The notes below the pieces were generated by a model. It was not told where the DNA came from. It ran no database searches and was given only the letters and a program-made list of their open reading frames with translations. Source: Ligustrum vulgare (taxonomy: Eukaryota; Streptophyta; Magnoliopsida; Lamiales; Oleaceae). Taken from it: 64,000 bases of DNA. Below are positions 10,461 through 22,363 of the stretch, piece after piece; position 1 is the first letter of the stretch; every line of letters begins with the position of its first letter. Position numbers and translations under genes: made by a program. The DNA lies in assembly GCA_963555705.1 (NCBI GenBank), contig OY743187.1:15638133-15702132 (forward strand), given 5' to 3'.

Positions 10461-11495
10461 TGTTGGTGTGAAATATCGCAAGTGTACAATATCGCTAACA
10501 AGTAGTAAAAGTGGACTTTTGAGTCCGGGTTGTCGATCCCACGAGGACTATTTATTTGTTATCGATTTACTTTGATTCAATAGAATTCCTAAACTAAAAC
10601 AAAAACTAACTAAGAAAATAAAATACCAAACAATCCAAAAACTACAATAAAATTGAGAATAAATGAAATAAACAACGCAATTAAAATGAAAATAAAAAAA
10701 TTAAACTAAAAGCAATTAATAAAAGCAAGAAACAAAGTGGTGGGATTTTTAGCAATTGAATGAATATAGGGACTAACGATTTCGAAATAACGTTCTAGCT
10801 TAATTTCTCATCTCAAGTTGTTTTCTAAAATTGTATTTGGTCGAATTCACGCATATATCTAATTTACCTCTCTCGAGTTCAAATTAGACCTATTTAACTA
10901 AGTCAATCATGTATCTCTACAGCGGGTCAGAGTTCTCCTTATCTAAATGCATTAAATTTCCTAAGAATTCCTAAGTGACCACATGCAACCACAAATTCAT
11001 ATCTCTATCTTTTTGTTGACATTGCCGGATTTTATTACGTGATCTAATTGTTAACTCACCTCTCGGATTATGAAAACAATCATTAATTCATGAATTGGTG
11101 ATCAAGCAACTCAAGCATTAAACGCAATAATAAAATCAATACACGAAATTAAAGCACCAACTTGAGAATCAAAATTAAACTAAAAACATTAAATCTATAT
11201 CGTCAATCCCGATTATAAAATTTAGCTACTCATGTTATTGGGAGAAAAATCAATAAATAATAACGTAAATAAAACTCGGAGTTTGAAAAATTGAAGAATT
11301 GACATCACCAATTAATTTCCAGCCTTCAGCCGCCGAGTTCCTCTGTCTTGTGCCCAGCCGTCCCTAATTATGATTCACTCGGTCTTATCATTTTTTTCTT
11401 CCAACCTCCACCTCAAAAGCTGTGTATGTATATGTGTAACAATGATAAATATCACAACTTTTTACTTCTCTCCTCTCTCACGGCTGAACTCCTTT

Positions 11496-11531
<36 letters not shown>

Positions 11532-12126
11532 ACCACCAAACCAACCTCAATTCTTGTGCCTGTCCCTGCCAATTTGTATACATCCTCCAATAGCCAATTA
11601 TTTCTCTCCAATTAGCAATGTATATATATGTATATCTCCAGCCCTCTCCTCTCTTCAATGCAATGGCCGACCACTATTTTTAGTCCCTTTCACTTTGTCT
11701 CCTCAATTAGCTTCCAATTTGTTCTCTCGGCTCTGTTTCAACTCACGGCTGCGTGCTCTCTCTCCTTTCTTCAGCAATATCTGTGTGTATATATATATAT
11801 ACACACACAAATTAACCCTGAAGCCCAAATCAACTAAATTGTCCTTCAAGTTACTCAATTCTTCCATATATGATAAGTTAGTCATTGAGCCAATTGCACA
11901 TTCGGTCTTCAACTTTTGAGAGTGTACACTTTAGTCCTTTTTCTTCGTTTTATCTCAATATTCGTTCAATTGTTGCGTGATTGCTTCAATTCATCACTTA
12001 TTCTTGATTTTGGGATAAAACCTGAAATAATAATAAATAAACACAAACTAAGTAGAATTTATTCGAGAAAAACAATATAATATCCTAATTTCGATAGATA
12101 AATAAGTGTATAAAATACATTTATCA
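10461..12126 (-). repeat. 5' LTR of the minus-strand Athila-type element
   Basis: This uninterrupted LTR is 1666 bp and starts TGTTGGTGTG on the plus strand. It is the reference for the empty insertion site of the nested Gypsy element. It contains TG/TA runs at 11494-11531 and a TA run followed by CACACACA at 11785-11810. Open frames here cross the microsatellites and are not genes. Confidence 0.9.
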
Positions 12127-12131
12127 CTAAT

Positions 12132-12955
12132 CATGGAATTTACTTTAACCTAATTTCTAGAAGATAAAGATGCATTTTCCGTGTCTTCCAAAAAAAATTC
12201 TTGGCCTTTTAATAGCTGTTCGAATGTTCTGTAAAGTTTAGAATACTGCTAATTAGCTTCATAATCTGAAACCAAGGTTATCTAAAAACCCTAAAAATTG
12301 GAAGTAAAAAACATATGTTGACATCTGATCTATAGAATAGAATGTTTTATGATTTATTTTGCCGACCATATGGTGCTAACTTATTTCTGTCCGTAGAGTA
12401 TTAAAATTGAACAATGTTGTATGATTAGAGGATGGAAACTGATCTCATCTGGTGCTATGTGTTAATAAATATATGGTTATTTTGTTTTATTTATTTATTA
12501 AGGGTAGAATAGTCTTTCCAGCTTAGCCTATATATAGTTTATTTGTAATTAGGTTTCTAATTAAATTTGTATTAATTTTTCATTATGCATAAGGAGCCCC
12601 AGTCTCCAATTTTTCTTTTGATTCTTCCTGGTCTTTGTTTCCTTTGCTTCTTATATTGTTTTGTCTAGATCATTTAACACTATGATCCCACCCACCAGAT
12701 AATTTCTCTAGCATGAAAAACGAGAGCTATATTTGATGATGACATCTCAAATGTGCATCTTGTGCATCTCAAATGTGCATCTTGTAGTCAGTAAAATTAA
12801 TTTTGATGAATCCATACAAAATTCATATACTTTGTATTGATACTTGATAGTACCTCATCAATGCCATTAAAAAAATGTAAGACTAGTGGTTTGAAAATGA
12901 GAAAATAAGAAGAGATAGTATAAGCTTGATATTACTGTGACTGGAATTCTTTTTG
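12132..12955. repeat. Segmental duplication copy A, right part
   Basis: Near-identical to 21808-22636 of copy B and homologous to 16437-17287 and to 52343-52633 plus 57557-58105. It is intergenic sequence between J-domain gene units. It stops at GGAATTCTTTTTGA, where copy B continues AACACAGG but copy A switches to DUF3444 coding sequence. Confidence 0.85.
12460..12679 (+). mobile_element. Mini solo LTR (TRIM-like), 220 bp, TSD CTATG
   Basis: It begins TGTTAATAAA and ends TTTAACA, flanked by CTATG at 12455-12459 and 12680-12684. The homologous unit at 16755-16775 reads straight through, so that site is empty. The same insertion is in copy B at 22144-22363. A CTATATATAG TATA-like box lies near 12530. 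The superfamily cannot be assigned. Confidence 0.75.
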
Positions 12956-13819
12956 ATGAGTGTGCCAGATGCAAATTTCTGCAATTTCGACAAGGGCAGA
13001 GTAGAGGCATCTTTTTCTGAAAAACAAGTTTGGGCTCTATATGATGACGACGATGGCATGCCACGTTACTATGCACTGATCCGTGGTGTGATGTCTAGAA
13101 AGCCAATCAAGATGCAGATTAGTTGGCTGAACTCAAAAAGTACTGCTGAATTTGGCCCCCTCAACTGGGTATCTTCCGGATTTTCCAAAACAAGCGGTTG
13201 TTTCAGAGTTGGAAAACCTGAAGTTAACAAGAGTTTAAGATCTTTCTCGCATCAGGTTAAGTGGAGAAAAGGTGCTAGAGGGGCTATTGAGATTTATCCA
13301 GCAAAGGGAGACGTTTGGGCTTTGTACAGGAACTGGTCCGTGGATTGGAATGAACTCACTGAAGATGAGGTGATACATAAATACGATGTGGTGGTAATTG
13401 TTGAAGATTACAATGAAGACAAAGGTGTCAGTGTCTCTCCTTTGATAAAAGTTGCTTGCTTCACGTCAGTATTTCGCCAGCGTTCCGATCCAATAGAAAT
13501 CCATACAATTCCAAGAGAAGAGATGTTTCGATTCTCTCATCAGGTCCCATCCTACATGCTAACTGGTCGCGAAGCTCCAAATGTTCCAAAGGATAGCTGG
13601 GATCTGGATCCTGCTTCTCTCCCTATGGAACTTCTTCAACTCTTGACAGTATCCGAGGAGATGGATGGAAAGAAAGAATCAAGCAGCAAAGGTAACACCA
13701 GTACAGAGGGCGGAGGAGCTTATGAAAATGCCAAGCATGTTTCCCCAGAACCGTTTTTGAAATATTCAAGAAGATACAAGAAAATGAAGATGGCAAGAGA
13801 TGCTGACCATGCTAAGTAG
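12956..13819 (+). pseudogene. Orphan DUF3444 domain fragment of a J-domain protein
   Basis: The ORF of 287 codons from the ATG at 12956 is essentially one DUF3444 domain, residues about 3-225. It has recognisable blocks: VPDANFCNFDK, YDDDDGMPRYYALI, WLNSKS, the GDVWALYRNW segment, and REEMFRFSHQVPSY. In plants this domain is the C-terminal half of long J-domain proteins, usually after a J domain and a low-complexity linker; its biochemical role is not established. Here no J domain precedes it: upstream is duplicated intergenic sequence, and the start codon lies exactly at the junction (ATTCTTTTTGA then TGAGTGTGCC). Either it is a 5'-truncated remnant with a chance start or a new short DUF3444-only gene; the first seems likelier. 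The frame is open throughout, followed by a short Ser/Gly-rich and Lys-rich tail. Confidence 0.75.
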
Positions 13820-14999
13820 TTCTTGTTCGAGTTTCCAATCGTGTATTTTGTTTTACTATGATTAAGATGGTTCAAATCCAGTTTTCATATTTGGAAAACA
13901 TGCACAGTTAAAGTAGAACAGATACCGAAAAAATAAATTTAAAAAATAAAAAAATTGACTTCATTGTGGATGTTTTTGTAATATCTTGGTTGCACATACA
14001 CTATCGGAGTCAACGTGTCGGACACGTGTCTGCGTCGGACACTGACACTCGCCAGACACTTGTCGGAGCTAACCCTGTGCATTTAAAAAAAAGATAAATT
14101 TAACTTACGAGTTTGTTTTTATTTAATATGCTCACTTTGATGTAATAAATATACAATGTGTTGTTTGTATATTAGACTAAAATAATAATAAATTAAAAAA
14201 GGTACTTTATGTTTCCCTAACGTGTCATGTCCTAACTTTTTGAAAATTAATGTATTAGTATGTCCACGTTGCGATCCATTCCAACTAAGTTCTTAGTACT
14301 AAGTTAACTCGATAAGATTTACTTGATTGTTTACTAATCTGCTAGTTTCTTGTTTAAATGCAACTATATCTCTTTTTACGGTTATAACATAATACTTTTT
14401 CTACTTAAACAACTATTCCTAGGTAATATGCCACGTGGTGCCGCATGCTTAACATGTGCGACGGTTATACAACTATAATTAATTAATCAAAATTTGAAAT
14501 GTCAAGCAAGGAAAACAAACGTGTTTTGACACGACATGTGTTTAATCGTCGGTACTTTTTCCGTCGAACCAAAAGCATGAAACAAAACAAACTATCTAGT
14601 ACAAGAGAGAGTACAATACTTATTTTCAACTTTCTTTCCTCTGTGTTCGGTTTCCTATTTAAACCCCAAATTAAACTACAATTAAAACTGCACAATTTTC
14701 CAAATAATTTTTTAACCACACACAATTTCTCTCCCCAATTTTTAACCACATATTTTATCTCGAAAATAACAAATTTTTTTCTCTTTCCTCATTAAACCGC
14801 CGCCGAACAGAGAGAGTTTGAGCTGCTCGACCCAACATTGTAACGCCATCTCTTCTGTTCCCTAAAAGTTAGGCATAACAAATAATGAAAAGAATCTCCA
14901 TGAGGTCAAGATCTTGCGGAAATATATTATGTGACATTAACACAAGTTTTGAGAACTTAAGGGTAACTTAATAACTTTACCATTTTCCAAAGAGCTAAT
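13820..14999. other. Intergenic, no supported gene
   Basis: AT-rich sequence after the DUF3444 fragment. 14015-14060 has overlapping GTGTCGGACAC-type palindromes of the sort found in plant repeat termini. A perfect CCACGTGG G-box palindrome is at 14431-14438. The overlapping open frames at about 14483-14795 on both strands are low complexity and unsupported. Confidence 0.5.
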
Positions 15000-15689
15000 A
15001 CTAGAAAACAGGGTTTCTACGACGGATATTTTTCGACGGTAGTCAGCACCGTCGGAAATTTCCGACGAAAAATAAATTTTCTTGACGGAATTGAAGTAAT
15101 TTATTTCCCGTCAGAAAATTTCGATGGAAAATAATTACAAAAAAAATTAATAGTGTATTTTTACAAATTATAACCATATTAAAAAAAAAATCATATTACT
15201 AACATAAATAACTAATATATATTTATGAAAACAAACTTATTTACAAAAACTCAATTGGTCTAATGGTTGGGTTGCTTCTTGGTCAAGGGTTCAAATCACA
15301 AATTATATACTTTGCAAAAAACAAACTTTTTCACAAAAACTCAATTGGTCTAATGGTTGGGTTGCTTCTTTCACAACCCTTTGGTCAAGGGTTCAAGTCA
15401 CAAATTATACACTTTGAAAAAAATAATTTATAATTTATCTCCTAGAAGGGCTGAGTGGGTTGGATTAGTCAGGTCTGGAGGGTGGGTGCTTAATAATAAA
15501 TTTTTTTTATTTTTTTTTTTGGGGAAATTTCCGACGGGAATCTATTCCCATTGGAAATTCCGTCGAAAATCTCCGACGGAATTTGACCTTTTACCGATCA
15601 GGGTGACGGATTTTTCGACGGGTGAAGTCCGACGGAAAATGACCTTTTACCGACGGATTTTTCCGTCGGAAAAATCCTTTTTTGGTAGT
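15000..15689. mobile_element. CACTA-like non-autonomous DNA element
   Basis: The termini form an imperfect inverted repeat: ACTAGAAAACAGGGTTTC at the left, and ACTACCAAAAAAGGATTTTT read inward from the right, each running into CGACGGA. Short CCGACGG/CCGTCGG motifs cluster inside both ends, as in CACTA subterminal regions. CTAATA occurs at 14995-15000 and 15691-15696, longer than the 3-bp duplication expected for CACTA, so the superfamily is uncertain. No transposase is visible. Confidence 0.6.
15241..15420 (+). repeat. Duplicated SINE-like tRNA-promoter unit
   Basis: Two units (15241-15319 and 15332-15420) each contain TGGTCTAATGG, a fair match to a pol III A box, and further on GGGTTCAAATC or GGGTTCAAGTC, a fair B box. 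They lie inside the CACTA-like element, suggesting a captured and duplicated tRNA-derived SINE head. No SINE tail or TSD was identified. Confidence 0.4.
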
Positions 15690-15696
15690 CCTAATA

Positions 15697-16017
15697 ATTT
15701 GTAATACGAATATTGCATGAAGTTATAATTTAATATTTATTTTAGATATTTATTAAAATAATTATCGAATTGTTTGGCATAAAAATTAATTATCCTCCTA
15801 TTTATTTATTTAATTCTCAAGACCAATGTTGAATTCTTAAGAAAATAAGTACCGAATTTATTTATATTATTATAATAGTAAATTGGATTAATTTATATTT
15901 TATGAGCAATAAAAATATTTTTATTCCACATATTTCCTTTAATCTAGTATAATATCTCTAGTCTGTAATTTTTCTTAAGGATGAAGAGATTGTTGGGTAG
16001 GCCTTTGATATATAGAT
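15697..16017. other. AT-rich spacer
   Basis: Nothing recognisable; no ORF, inverted repeat or similarity to other parts of the window. Confidence 0.4.
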
Positions 16018-17470
16018 TCCAGGGTGTTACACTTCAAATCGCAAGGTTGAAGTAGGACTCAACTTTTGAAATGCAGTAGAGGATCTTGTAATGTACCGGA
16101 GCTGCTCAAACTGCACAACAAGTCCAGTCAGCAGGGAGAAAAAAATCCCTACATTTCTTAAACCAAAATTAAAAAATACATCGACAGTTGTTGAAACCAA
16201 AATTAAAAATGAAGCTTGTTCCGGCAAGTAAAGTCTGATTTCTTATCCCTACATATTCAAATGCATTATTGTGTGGAATCCTTACTGATAAAGTTCCTCT
16301 GCGGTAATATTTTGTATATATATAACCATATGCTTCATGTGAGAAAGTTGATGGTCGTTTCATCAAAGAGAAATGTATCAGCCTCCAAACAATTTGAGAT
16401 TCTAATTTGCCCAAATTTCATTGATAAACTTTTCAGCTAATCATGGAATTTAATTTAGCCTTATTTCAAGAAGAGAACGATGCATTTTCCGTGTCTTCCA
16501 AAAAAAATTCTTGTCCTTTTAATAGCTGTTCATATGTTCAGTAAAGTTTAGTGTATTGCTAATTAGCTTTATCTGAAACAAAGGTTGTCTAAACATCCTC
16601 AACATTTAAAGTACAAAACATTGTCGACATCTGATGTATAGAAACAGAATGCTAATTTATGATTTATTTTGCCAACCATATGCAGCTAACTCATTTTTTC
16701 CTGTAGAGTATTAAAATTGGACAATGCTGTATGATTAAGGATGGAAAATGACCTCATCTGGTGCTATGATCCCACCCACCATATAATTTCTCTGGCAGGA
16801 AAAACGAGAGCTGTATTTGATGATGACAATTCAAATGTGCGTCCTGTGGATCCCACTCTCATTAACCATGGTTGGCTTTGATAAATGCTGATGACATGTA
16901 TTAAATGAAATTGGGGTATAATAAAATTCGGATTACACTGATCTTAATTCTCAATCGTGTCCTTCGATGATGAGAATTCATATGCGCATCGTGGAGGGCC
17001 TACTATGCTTAACTTCAGATACAGACCTCGTCAAATGCAGCAAAGAAAATGTGTGCAAAAAACATAGATTTTGATGATCATAGCTATGGACTAATACAAT
17101 TAACAATTATGTATTCGGTAAAGTTAATTTTGATGAATCCATACAAAATTCATATACTCTGTATTGATACTTGATAGTACCTCATCAATGTCATTAAAAA
17201 AAATGTAAAAGTGGTTCCAAAACTAGAAAACAAAAAATAAGAAAAGATAATAATAACAAGATTGATATTACTGTAGTTGGAATTTTTTTGAAACATAATT
17301 GCATAAAAATCTCTAAATTTTGGATTATTTTTCTTCATATAGGAATAAATTCGATAAATATTGCGACTTTACTCGAGAATAGAGTATACAATTTGATATC
17401 TCGATTTTCCCCAAGAAAACACATGATGGTCAAAAATCATTAAATTATGAACGAAAAAAGGAAATCCATT
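16018..17470. repeat. Duplicated J-domain unit flank (copy D)
   Basis: 16100-16310 matches the downstream region of the J-domain pseudogene at 45990-46170 (shared ACATCGACAGTTGTTGAAA and TGTGGAATCCTTACTGATAA). 16361-17470 matches copies A, B and C. It is therefore the remnant of a gene 3' flank plus intergenic spacer whose coding part has been lost. It lacks the CACTA array and both solo LTRs found in A and B. Confidence 0.75.
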
Positions 17471-18050
17471 TGTTTCGCGCGGGATCTCGCTAACAATTAA
17501 AGTTAAATCAGACGAACGTGTAAGGAACAACAACCTTTCGAGACAAAATTCTAACGAGGGGTGCTTTATTTATGAAGATTACAACGAAGACAAAACACCT
17601 CCAAGGGACACAAGTACACAAACTAAACTAGGATTTTGATAAAGAAAAGTAAAGATAAAGAAAATTACATAATCTTTGTTTGAGAGTTGATTGATTGATT
17701 CCTTCTAAATGCCTAAGTTTTTACTATATATACAAACTATCTAACAATCGCTTCTAGTATTCAAATTCTTGATTTGCCTTCCTCTCTTGTAACTTACTTG
17801 GAATAACTGCCTCCTATCATGTTGCATAACCGTAGCCCACTTCCTTAGGTAACTGATGTTCAAAAAACTGCTCGTTCAACCTTATCTGACTTGGTCGCCT
17901 AGCTGCCCTTGCATTCGTCCTATCGCCGTAGTGCCTTAGATCGCCCAATCTCCTAGTCTCCCTTACATCGCCCTTTCATCCCTAATGGGCTATAATGTTT
18001 TTGGGCCTTTTGTGTTGGCCTTTTGAATCGGGTATTTTTGGGTGTAAACA
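17471..18050 (-). mobile_element. Solo LTR, 580 bp, TSD CCATT
   Basis: On the minus strand it starts TGTTTACACCC and ends CGCGAAACA. CCATT flanks it at 17466-17470 and 18051-18055; copy B has an uninterrupted site near 22819. The start of the same LTR occurs at the same position in copy C (58291-58337), where the Gypsy element then landed in it. No coding sequence. Confidence 0.85.
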
Positions 18051-18055
18051 CCATT

Positions 18056-18392
18056 TAAAGCAAAGTCTCATAAATTGCAAACAAAGGCTCTTGAACTGCA
18101 AAAATTAAAGTGGCTTCGAACTGCAAATAATCCATGGCATTTCCATAAAATCATTTCCTCTACATTGCTTTCACAATTTTCTATTAAAAAAAAAACATTG
18201 GATTTCCTTAATTTAACGAGTAGAATTATTTTATATAAACTTTTTTGGGTCCAGGGTTCTGAAGAAAGCTGTAAAATCAATATTTCATCACTTTTCTTTT
18301 GCAACCAATTACTAAGACATCGCATCAGATTTGGACGTTTCTAGTGAAGGAGGTAAATTATATGCATCTTGATTGTTTTATTACATGCATAT
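18056..18392. repeat. Remnant of a J-domain gene 5' region
   Basis: Matches 47430-47735: a tract with ACAAAGGCTC/CTGCAAA, then TTTCATCACTTTTCTTTTGCAAC, then a possible splice donor GGAG-GTAAATTATAT. It probably represents promoter and first non-coding exon of a lost J-domain paralogue. It is cut at 18393 by a CACTA-type terminus. Confidence 0.6.
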
Positions 18393-18640
18393 CACTACAA
18401 CAAAAGTGTCCTTTTACGACATGCATTAAAGGTATGCCGTAAAAATACAGTAATTACATAATGCATGAATTTCATCCCGTAAAATTTCACCATTTAGTAC
18501 ATTTATTGGAAAGACATTTACGACGTGCATCTTAGTGTCGATAGGGCTATTTACGACGTGCATTTTTGCAAGCAGTAAAAGGTATTGGTGAGACTATTTA
18601 CGACGTGCATTTTTTGCACGTTGTAAAAGCTCCTATTTGT
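18393..18640 (+). mobile_element. CACTA 5' terminus with subterminal array
   Basis: CACTACAACAAAA at 18393 is a classic CACTA-type terminal inverted repeat start. It is followed by repeated TTTACGACGTGCAT motifs and inverted CCGTAAAA copies. The matching right end (TTTTGTTGTAGTG) is not seen nearby, so this is a fragment or a diverged end. It explains the arrays at 555, 19890 and 51445. Confidence 0.6.
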
Positions 18641-18850
18641 TACCCCAATTTTCCCCCACTGTGTTGTAAATTTAGGTGCAAATTAACACCTGGAAACCGC
18701 TTTTACATCCCAATATACACCAGGTGGATCTAAACCAAATTGTGCTCCAATGGTGGTAAATGTAAATTAAAACTCATAAATATAATACTTCATTTTATTT
18801 TTAACTTGATCCTAAGAAATTGTTAATTTATTTTTCAATTTATATGTATA
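18641..18850. other. Intergenic AT-rich spacer
   Basis: Contains CCAGGTGGATCTAAACC-type sequence similar in composition to the MITE-like interior at 180-340; no gene. Confidence 0.35.
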
Positions 18851-18853
18851 TTA

Positions 18854-19323
18854 GAGCATCTCCAATGCATTACGTGAATTGTGACTGATGTGACAATGAA
18901 ATAGACGAATTTCTAGAGAACGTGAATAAATAGACTGAGAAGTCTAAAATTAGTACACTGGTTCCTTCTACATTTAAATAATATTGATTATGTGACAAAT
19001 ATTTTTAAATTTAAAATTAATTACTATGCATAAATTTGGCTTTATCCGCAAGATAGAACAAATAAAAATAACTAGTTTCTTACAACCTAATTGGTCAATG
19101 TCCTTATTTACAATAATTAAATAATTATAAAATAAAAAATAATGTTCACCCTTCATGTCCCATGGAACGTCTAGATGTAGACGAGCACCCCACAATGTAT
19201 ATTTTTTTAAGTCACATCAGCTTAATATTGTAATTCACGTTGTACGTTAGAGAGGTATTTCCGTCTATTTGTTGTCATGTCCTTTTTCCCAATCCATGGA
19301 GATGGAGTGCATTGAAAATGCTC
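18854..19323. mobile_element. PIF/Harbinger-like MITE, 470 bp, TSD TTA
   Basis: Left terminus GAGCATCTCCAATGCA and right terminus, read inward, GAGCATTTTCAATGCA form an imperfect inverted repeat. TTA at 18851-18853 and 19324-19326 is the 3-bp duplication expected of Harbinger. No transposase. Confidence 0.7.
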
Positions 19324-20871
19324 TTATGAATCTAAGAATTTTGAAATTTGGTTGAGAAATTAGTTAAGAAATTAAAAATCTGATTGGATGGAGGTGATTT
19401 ATCTCCATATATGGGGATATAAAGATGGATTTATACAGATATATCAGCATATATCTGTATAAATCCATCAAGAATGCGCACAAAAGTTGGCAGAATGCTC
19501 AAAGAAGTAAGCACATGAGGTGAAAATTTAGCTTTAAATGTACATTCAAATATACATTTTTGGCCAAAATGTTTATTTACATCTATTTACACCTCCCCAT
19601 TGGATTTCATTCTGATAAATTGGAAATCTAAATCACCAGATAGATCTAATACACAGCACACAGTTGCAGATGCACTTAGGGTGCCATTGCTCCCACTTCT
19701 TTCTTGCCTAAACCCCCAACTTGTTATCCTCCCATCTCTCTCACTCCCTCACTTTTGGCTCCCTCTTGACACCTCTCCCTCACTCTCGCCTCTCCTCCCA
19801 TCGTTGTCCACCGTCACGTCCATCACCACCCCACGGTAATCTCCCTCTTCCTTTCTCCCTCACACGCACACACGGCTGCACACACTCACATTAGTAGCCT
19901 TTTACGGCATGCATTCATGACGTACATTAAAGACATACTGTAAAAATAGAGCATTTACGGCATGTATTAAAGACATATTGTAAAAATAGAGTATTTACGA
20001 CATGCATAAATTGTCCATCGTAAAGAGTCAAACATAAGCAGAATCAATTACAGCACACCGTAAAAGTTCACCAATTAGTACATTTATTGGCAAGACTTTT
20101 ACGGTGTGCATCCTTTGCAACCCGTAAAAGGTGTTGGCAAGACTATTTACGCTATGCGTTTTAGCAAGCCATAAAAGGTATTGGTAAGACAATTTACTTA
20201 CGGCGTGCATTTTTGAACTAAAGGAAGCATAATAAAATATGATCGAGATAAGAGTTTGACTCTTTCTCCTTAAGACGATAATGCCATGCACGGGGCTGTC
20301 TATCTCCTGAAACTCATCTCCCAAGATACAACGACCTTGACTCGTAGTAGTATCACTTCAAATTTCAAGTTCAATGAACCTACTAATGTTTTGATCTCTC
20401 TACACGGAAAGAGGACTTATGATTGTAATAAAATAATATTCAGGACTGAAAAGGATATTTCAGAATAGTACAGGAAGTAAAGGAATATTATTTGTGAAGA
20501 AAGAAATCAAAAATTATTTTGGAATGAATAAAATTCGTACTTGCATGTAGGTCCTCTCCCGAATCTCCCCTTCGAATACTATTGGTACCCTTGGGGCCCA
20601 AACCCAATTGCTAAACCTTAGCTTAATAAGGTGGTTCAATTTCTTCTAGCTTACCTATGTGGGATTGAACTTTTTGCAATTCCCCACCAATTTATTTTGT
20701 CAATTTTTTCAACTTCAAGTGGCTACTTTTGACCTTAATTTCTCATTCACCGAAATTGGTTTAGGATAATAAATCTACCACGTTAATCTACTTGCGGAGT
20801 GGAACACACTTGGTTAAATAAATCTGTTGTCCGACTAGCGGGACCTACTCAAATAATTAGTCAAAAGTTGG

Positions 20872-21717
20872 TGATGTGATCCAAAATAGGAGACCAAAGG
20901 CCAAGTCTAGTCATCGGAAATTTGAAAGTGGTCTACGTGTAAAACGGAGCAAGTTCCATATTGGGGTCGAGCTGAGAAGAGGGACGGATCAAGCCGAAGC
21001 AAGGAATAGAAGTCCGAAGAACAAGCTGAAAAAAGAGCAGAAGCCATCTCACGGCCGTAAATTGGAAGTTACGATCGTAACGCAACATTCGCAAAATTTT
21101 GTGCAGAACTTAAGTTACGACCGTAAGGGAATCTTTAACGGTCGTAACTAGATTATGACTTTTGTTTCAGCGTGTCAATTACGGACGTAAATATCGATGT
21201 CACGGCCGTAACTAGTGTAATCACTTTTGGACCTGAAGGACGATTACGGTCGTAAGGCCATATGTTACTGCTGTAACTTAGGAGCCGCGTTTTGGACTGT
21301 AGTTGCGGCTAGGGTTTATTTCTTTACGCGTTTTTTTTGCTATATTATGTTTCTTTTCCATTGTAAAAGACAGTTGGAGTTTATTGATTAAATCTAGAGA
21401 GGATTCTCTTGTTGAAAGGTTGAGTTATTCCCTTTTCTTAAACTTATCAAAAATTTAATCTTTGTGGCGTTCACCCAACGAACTTATCAAGGAATTGACA
21501 ATCCTTGTGGCGTTCATCGATCTTAGTTCTTTGTTTCGCATCGATTCTCACGTCGTGAATATTGGGTCAAGGTTTTATCGTCAATCTATCTTTTAATTTT
21601 GTTATTTATTTCTTGGGTTTTTGTTTTTCTTGTGTTTAATCTGTCTTAGATCTTTCCTAGGGTTTTAATTTTGTTATTTCGCGTTTTTCGTCATGTTCCC
21701 CGATTGGGATTGCGTCA
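20872..21717 (+). mobile_element. Solo LTR in copy B, TSD GTTGG
   Basis: Same insertion as 1534-2378, with GTTGG at 20867-20871 and 21718-21722. The ACGGCCGT-type motifs are retained with scattered transitions. Confidence 0.85.
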
Positions 21718-22143
21718 GTTGGTCAAACATCTTTTATAATGATGAGCTATATCATCCTCCAAAGAAATTGAAATTCTAATTTGTGCAAATTTCATTGATA
21801 AACTTTTCAGCTTATCATGGAATTTACTTTAACCTAATTTCTAGAAGAGAAAGATGCATTTTCAGCGTCTTCCAAAAAAAATTCTTAGCCTTTTAATAGC
21901 TGTTCGAATGTTCTGTAAAGTTTACCATACTGCTAATTAACTTCATAATCTGAAACCAAGGTTGTCTAAAAATCCTAAAAATTGGAAGTAAAAAACATCT
22001 GTTGACATCTGATGTATAGAATAGAATGTTTTATGATTTATTTTGCCAACCATATGGTGCTAACTTATTTCTGTCCGTAGAGTATTAAAATTGAACAATG
22101 CTGTATGATTAGAGGATGGAAACTAATCTCATCTCGTGCTATG

Positions 22144-22363
22144 TGTTAATAAATATATGGTTATTTTGTTTTATTTATTTATTAAGGGTAGAATAGTCTT
22201 TCCAGCTTAGACTATATATAGTTTATTTGTAATTAGGTTTCTAATTAAATTTGTATTAATTTTTCATTATGCATAAGGAGCCCCAGTCTCCCATTTTTCT
22301 TTTGATTCTTCTTGGTCTTTGTTTCCTTTGCTTCTTATATTGTTTTGTCTAGATCATTTAACA
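22144..22363 (+). mobile_element. Mini solo LTR in copy B, TSD CTATG
   Basis: Same 220-bp insertion as 12460-12679, with CTATG at 22139-22143 and 22364-22368. Confidence 0.75.

Larger units (their letters stand above)
2477..12126 (-). mobile_element. Non-autonomous Athila-lineage LTR retrotransposon (LARD-like)
   Basis: On the minus strand the 5' LTR is 10461-12126 and the 3' LTR is 2477-7541, interrupted by a nested Gypsy element at 3654-7069. The TSD is CTAAT at 2472-2476 and 12127-12131. A primer-binding site complementary to the 3' end of plant tRNA-Asp adjoins the 5' LTR (10437-10454) and a polypurine tract adjoins the 3' LTR (7542-7555), so orientation is secure. The internal region (7542-10460) has one 210-codon ORF with a zinc-knuckle-like motif and no protease, RT, RNase H or integrase, so mobility would depend on a partner. 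The tRNA-Asp PBS and the extra internal polypurine tract are Athila-type features. Confidence 0.9.

Noticed and set aside
11452..11919. Overlapping ORFs on both strands
   Set aside because: Microsatellite-spanning frames of the other LTR copy, no gene-like composition.
14431..14438. CCACGTGG G-box as a promoter
   Set aside because: No gene follows that could be regulated; an isolated 8-bp match is expected by chance.
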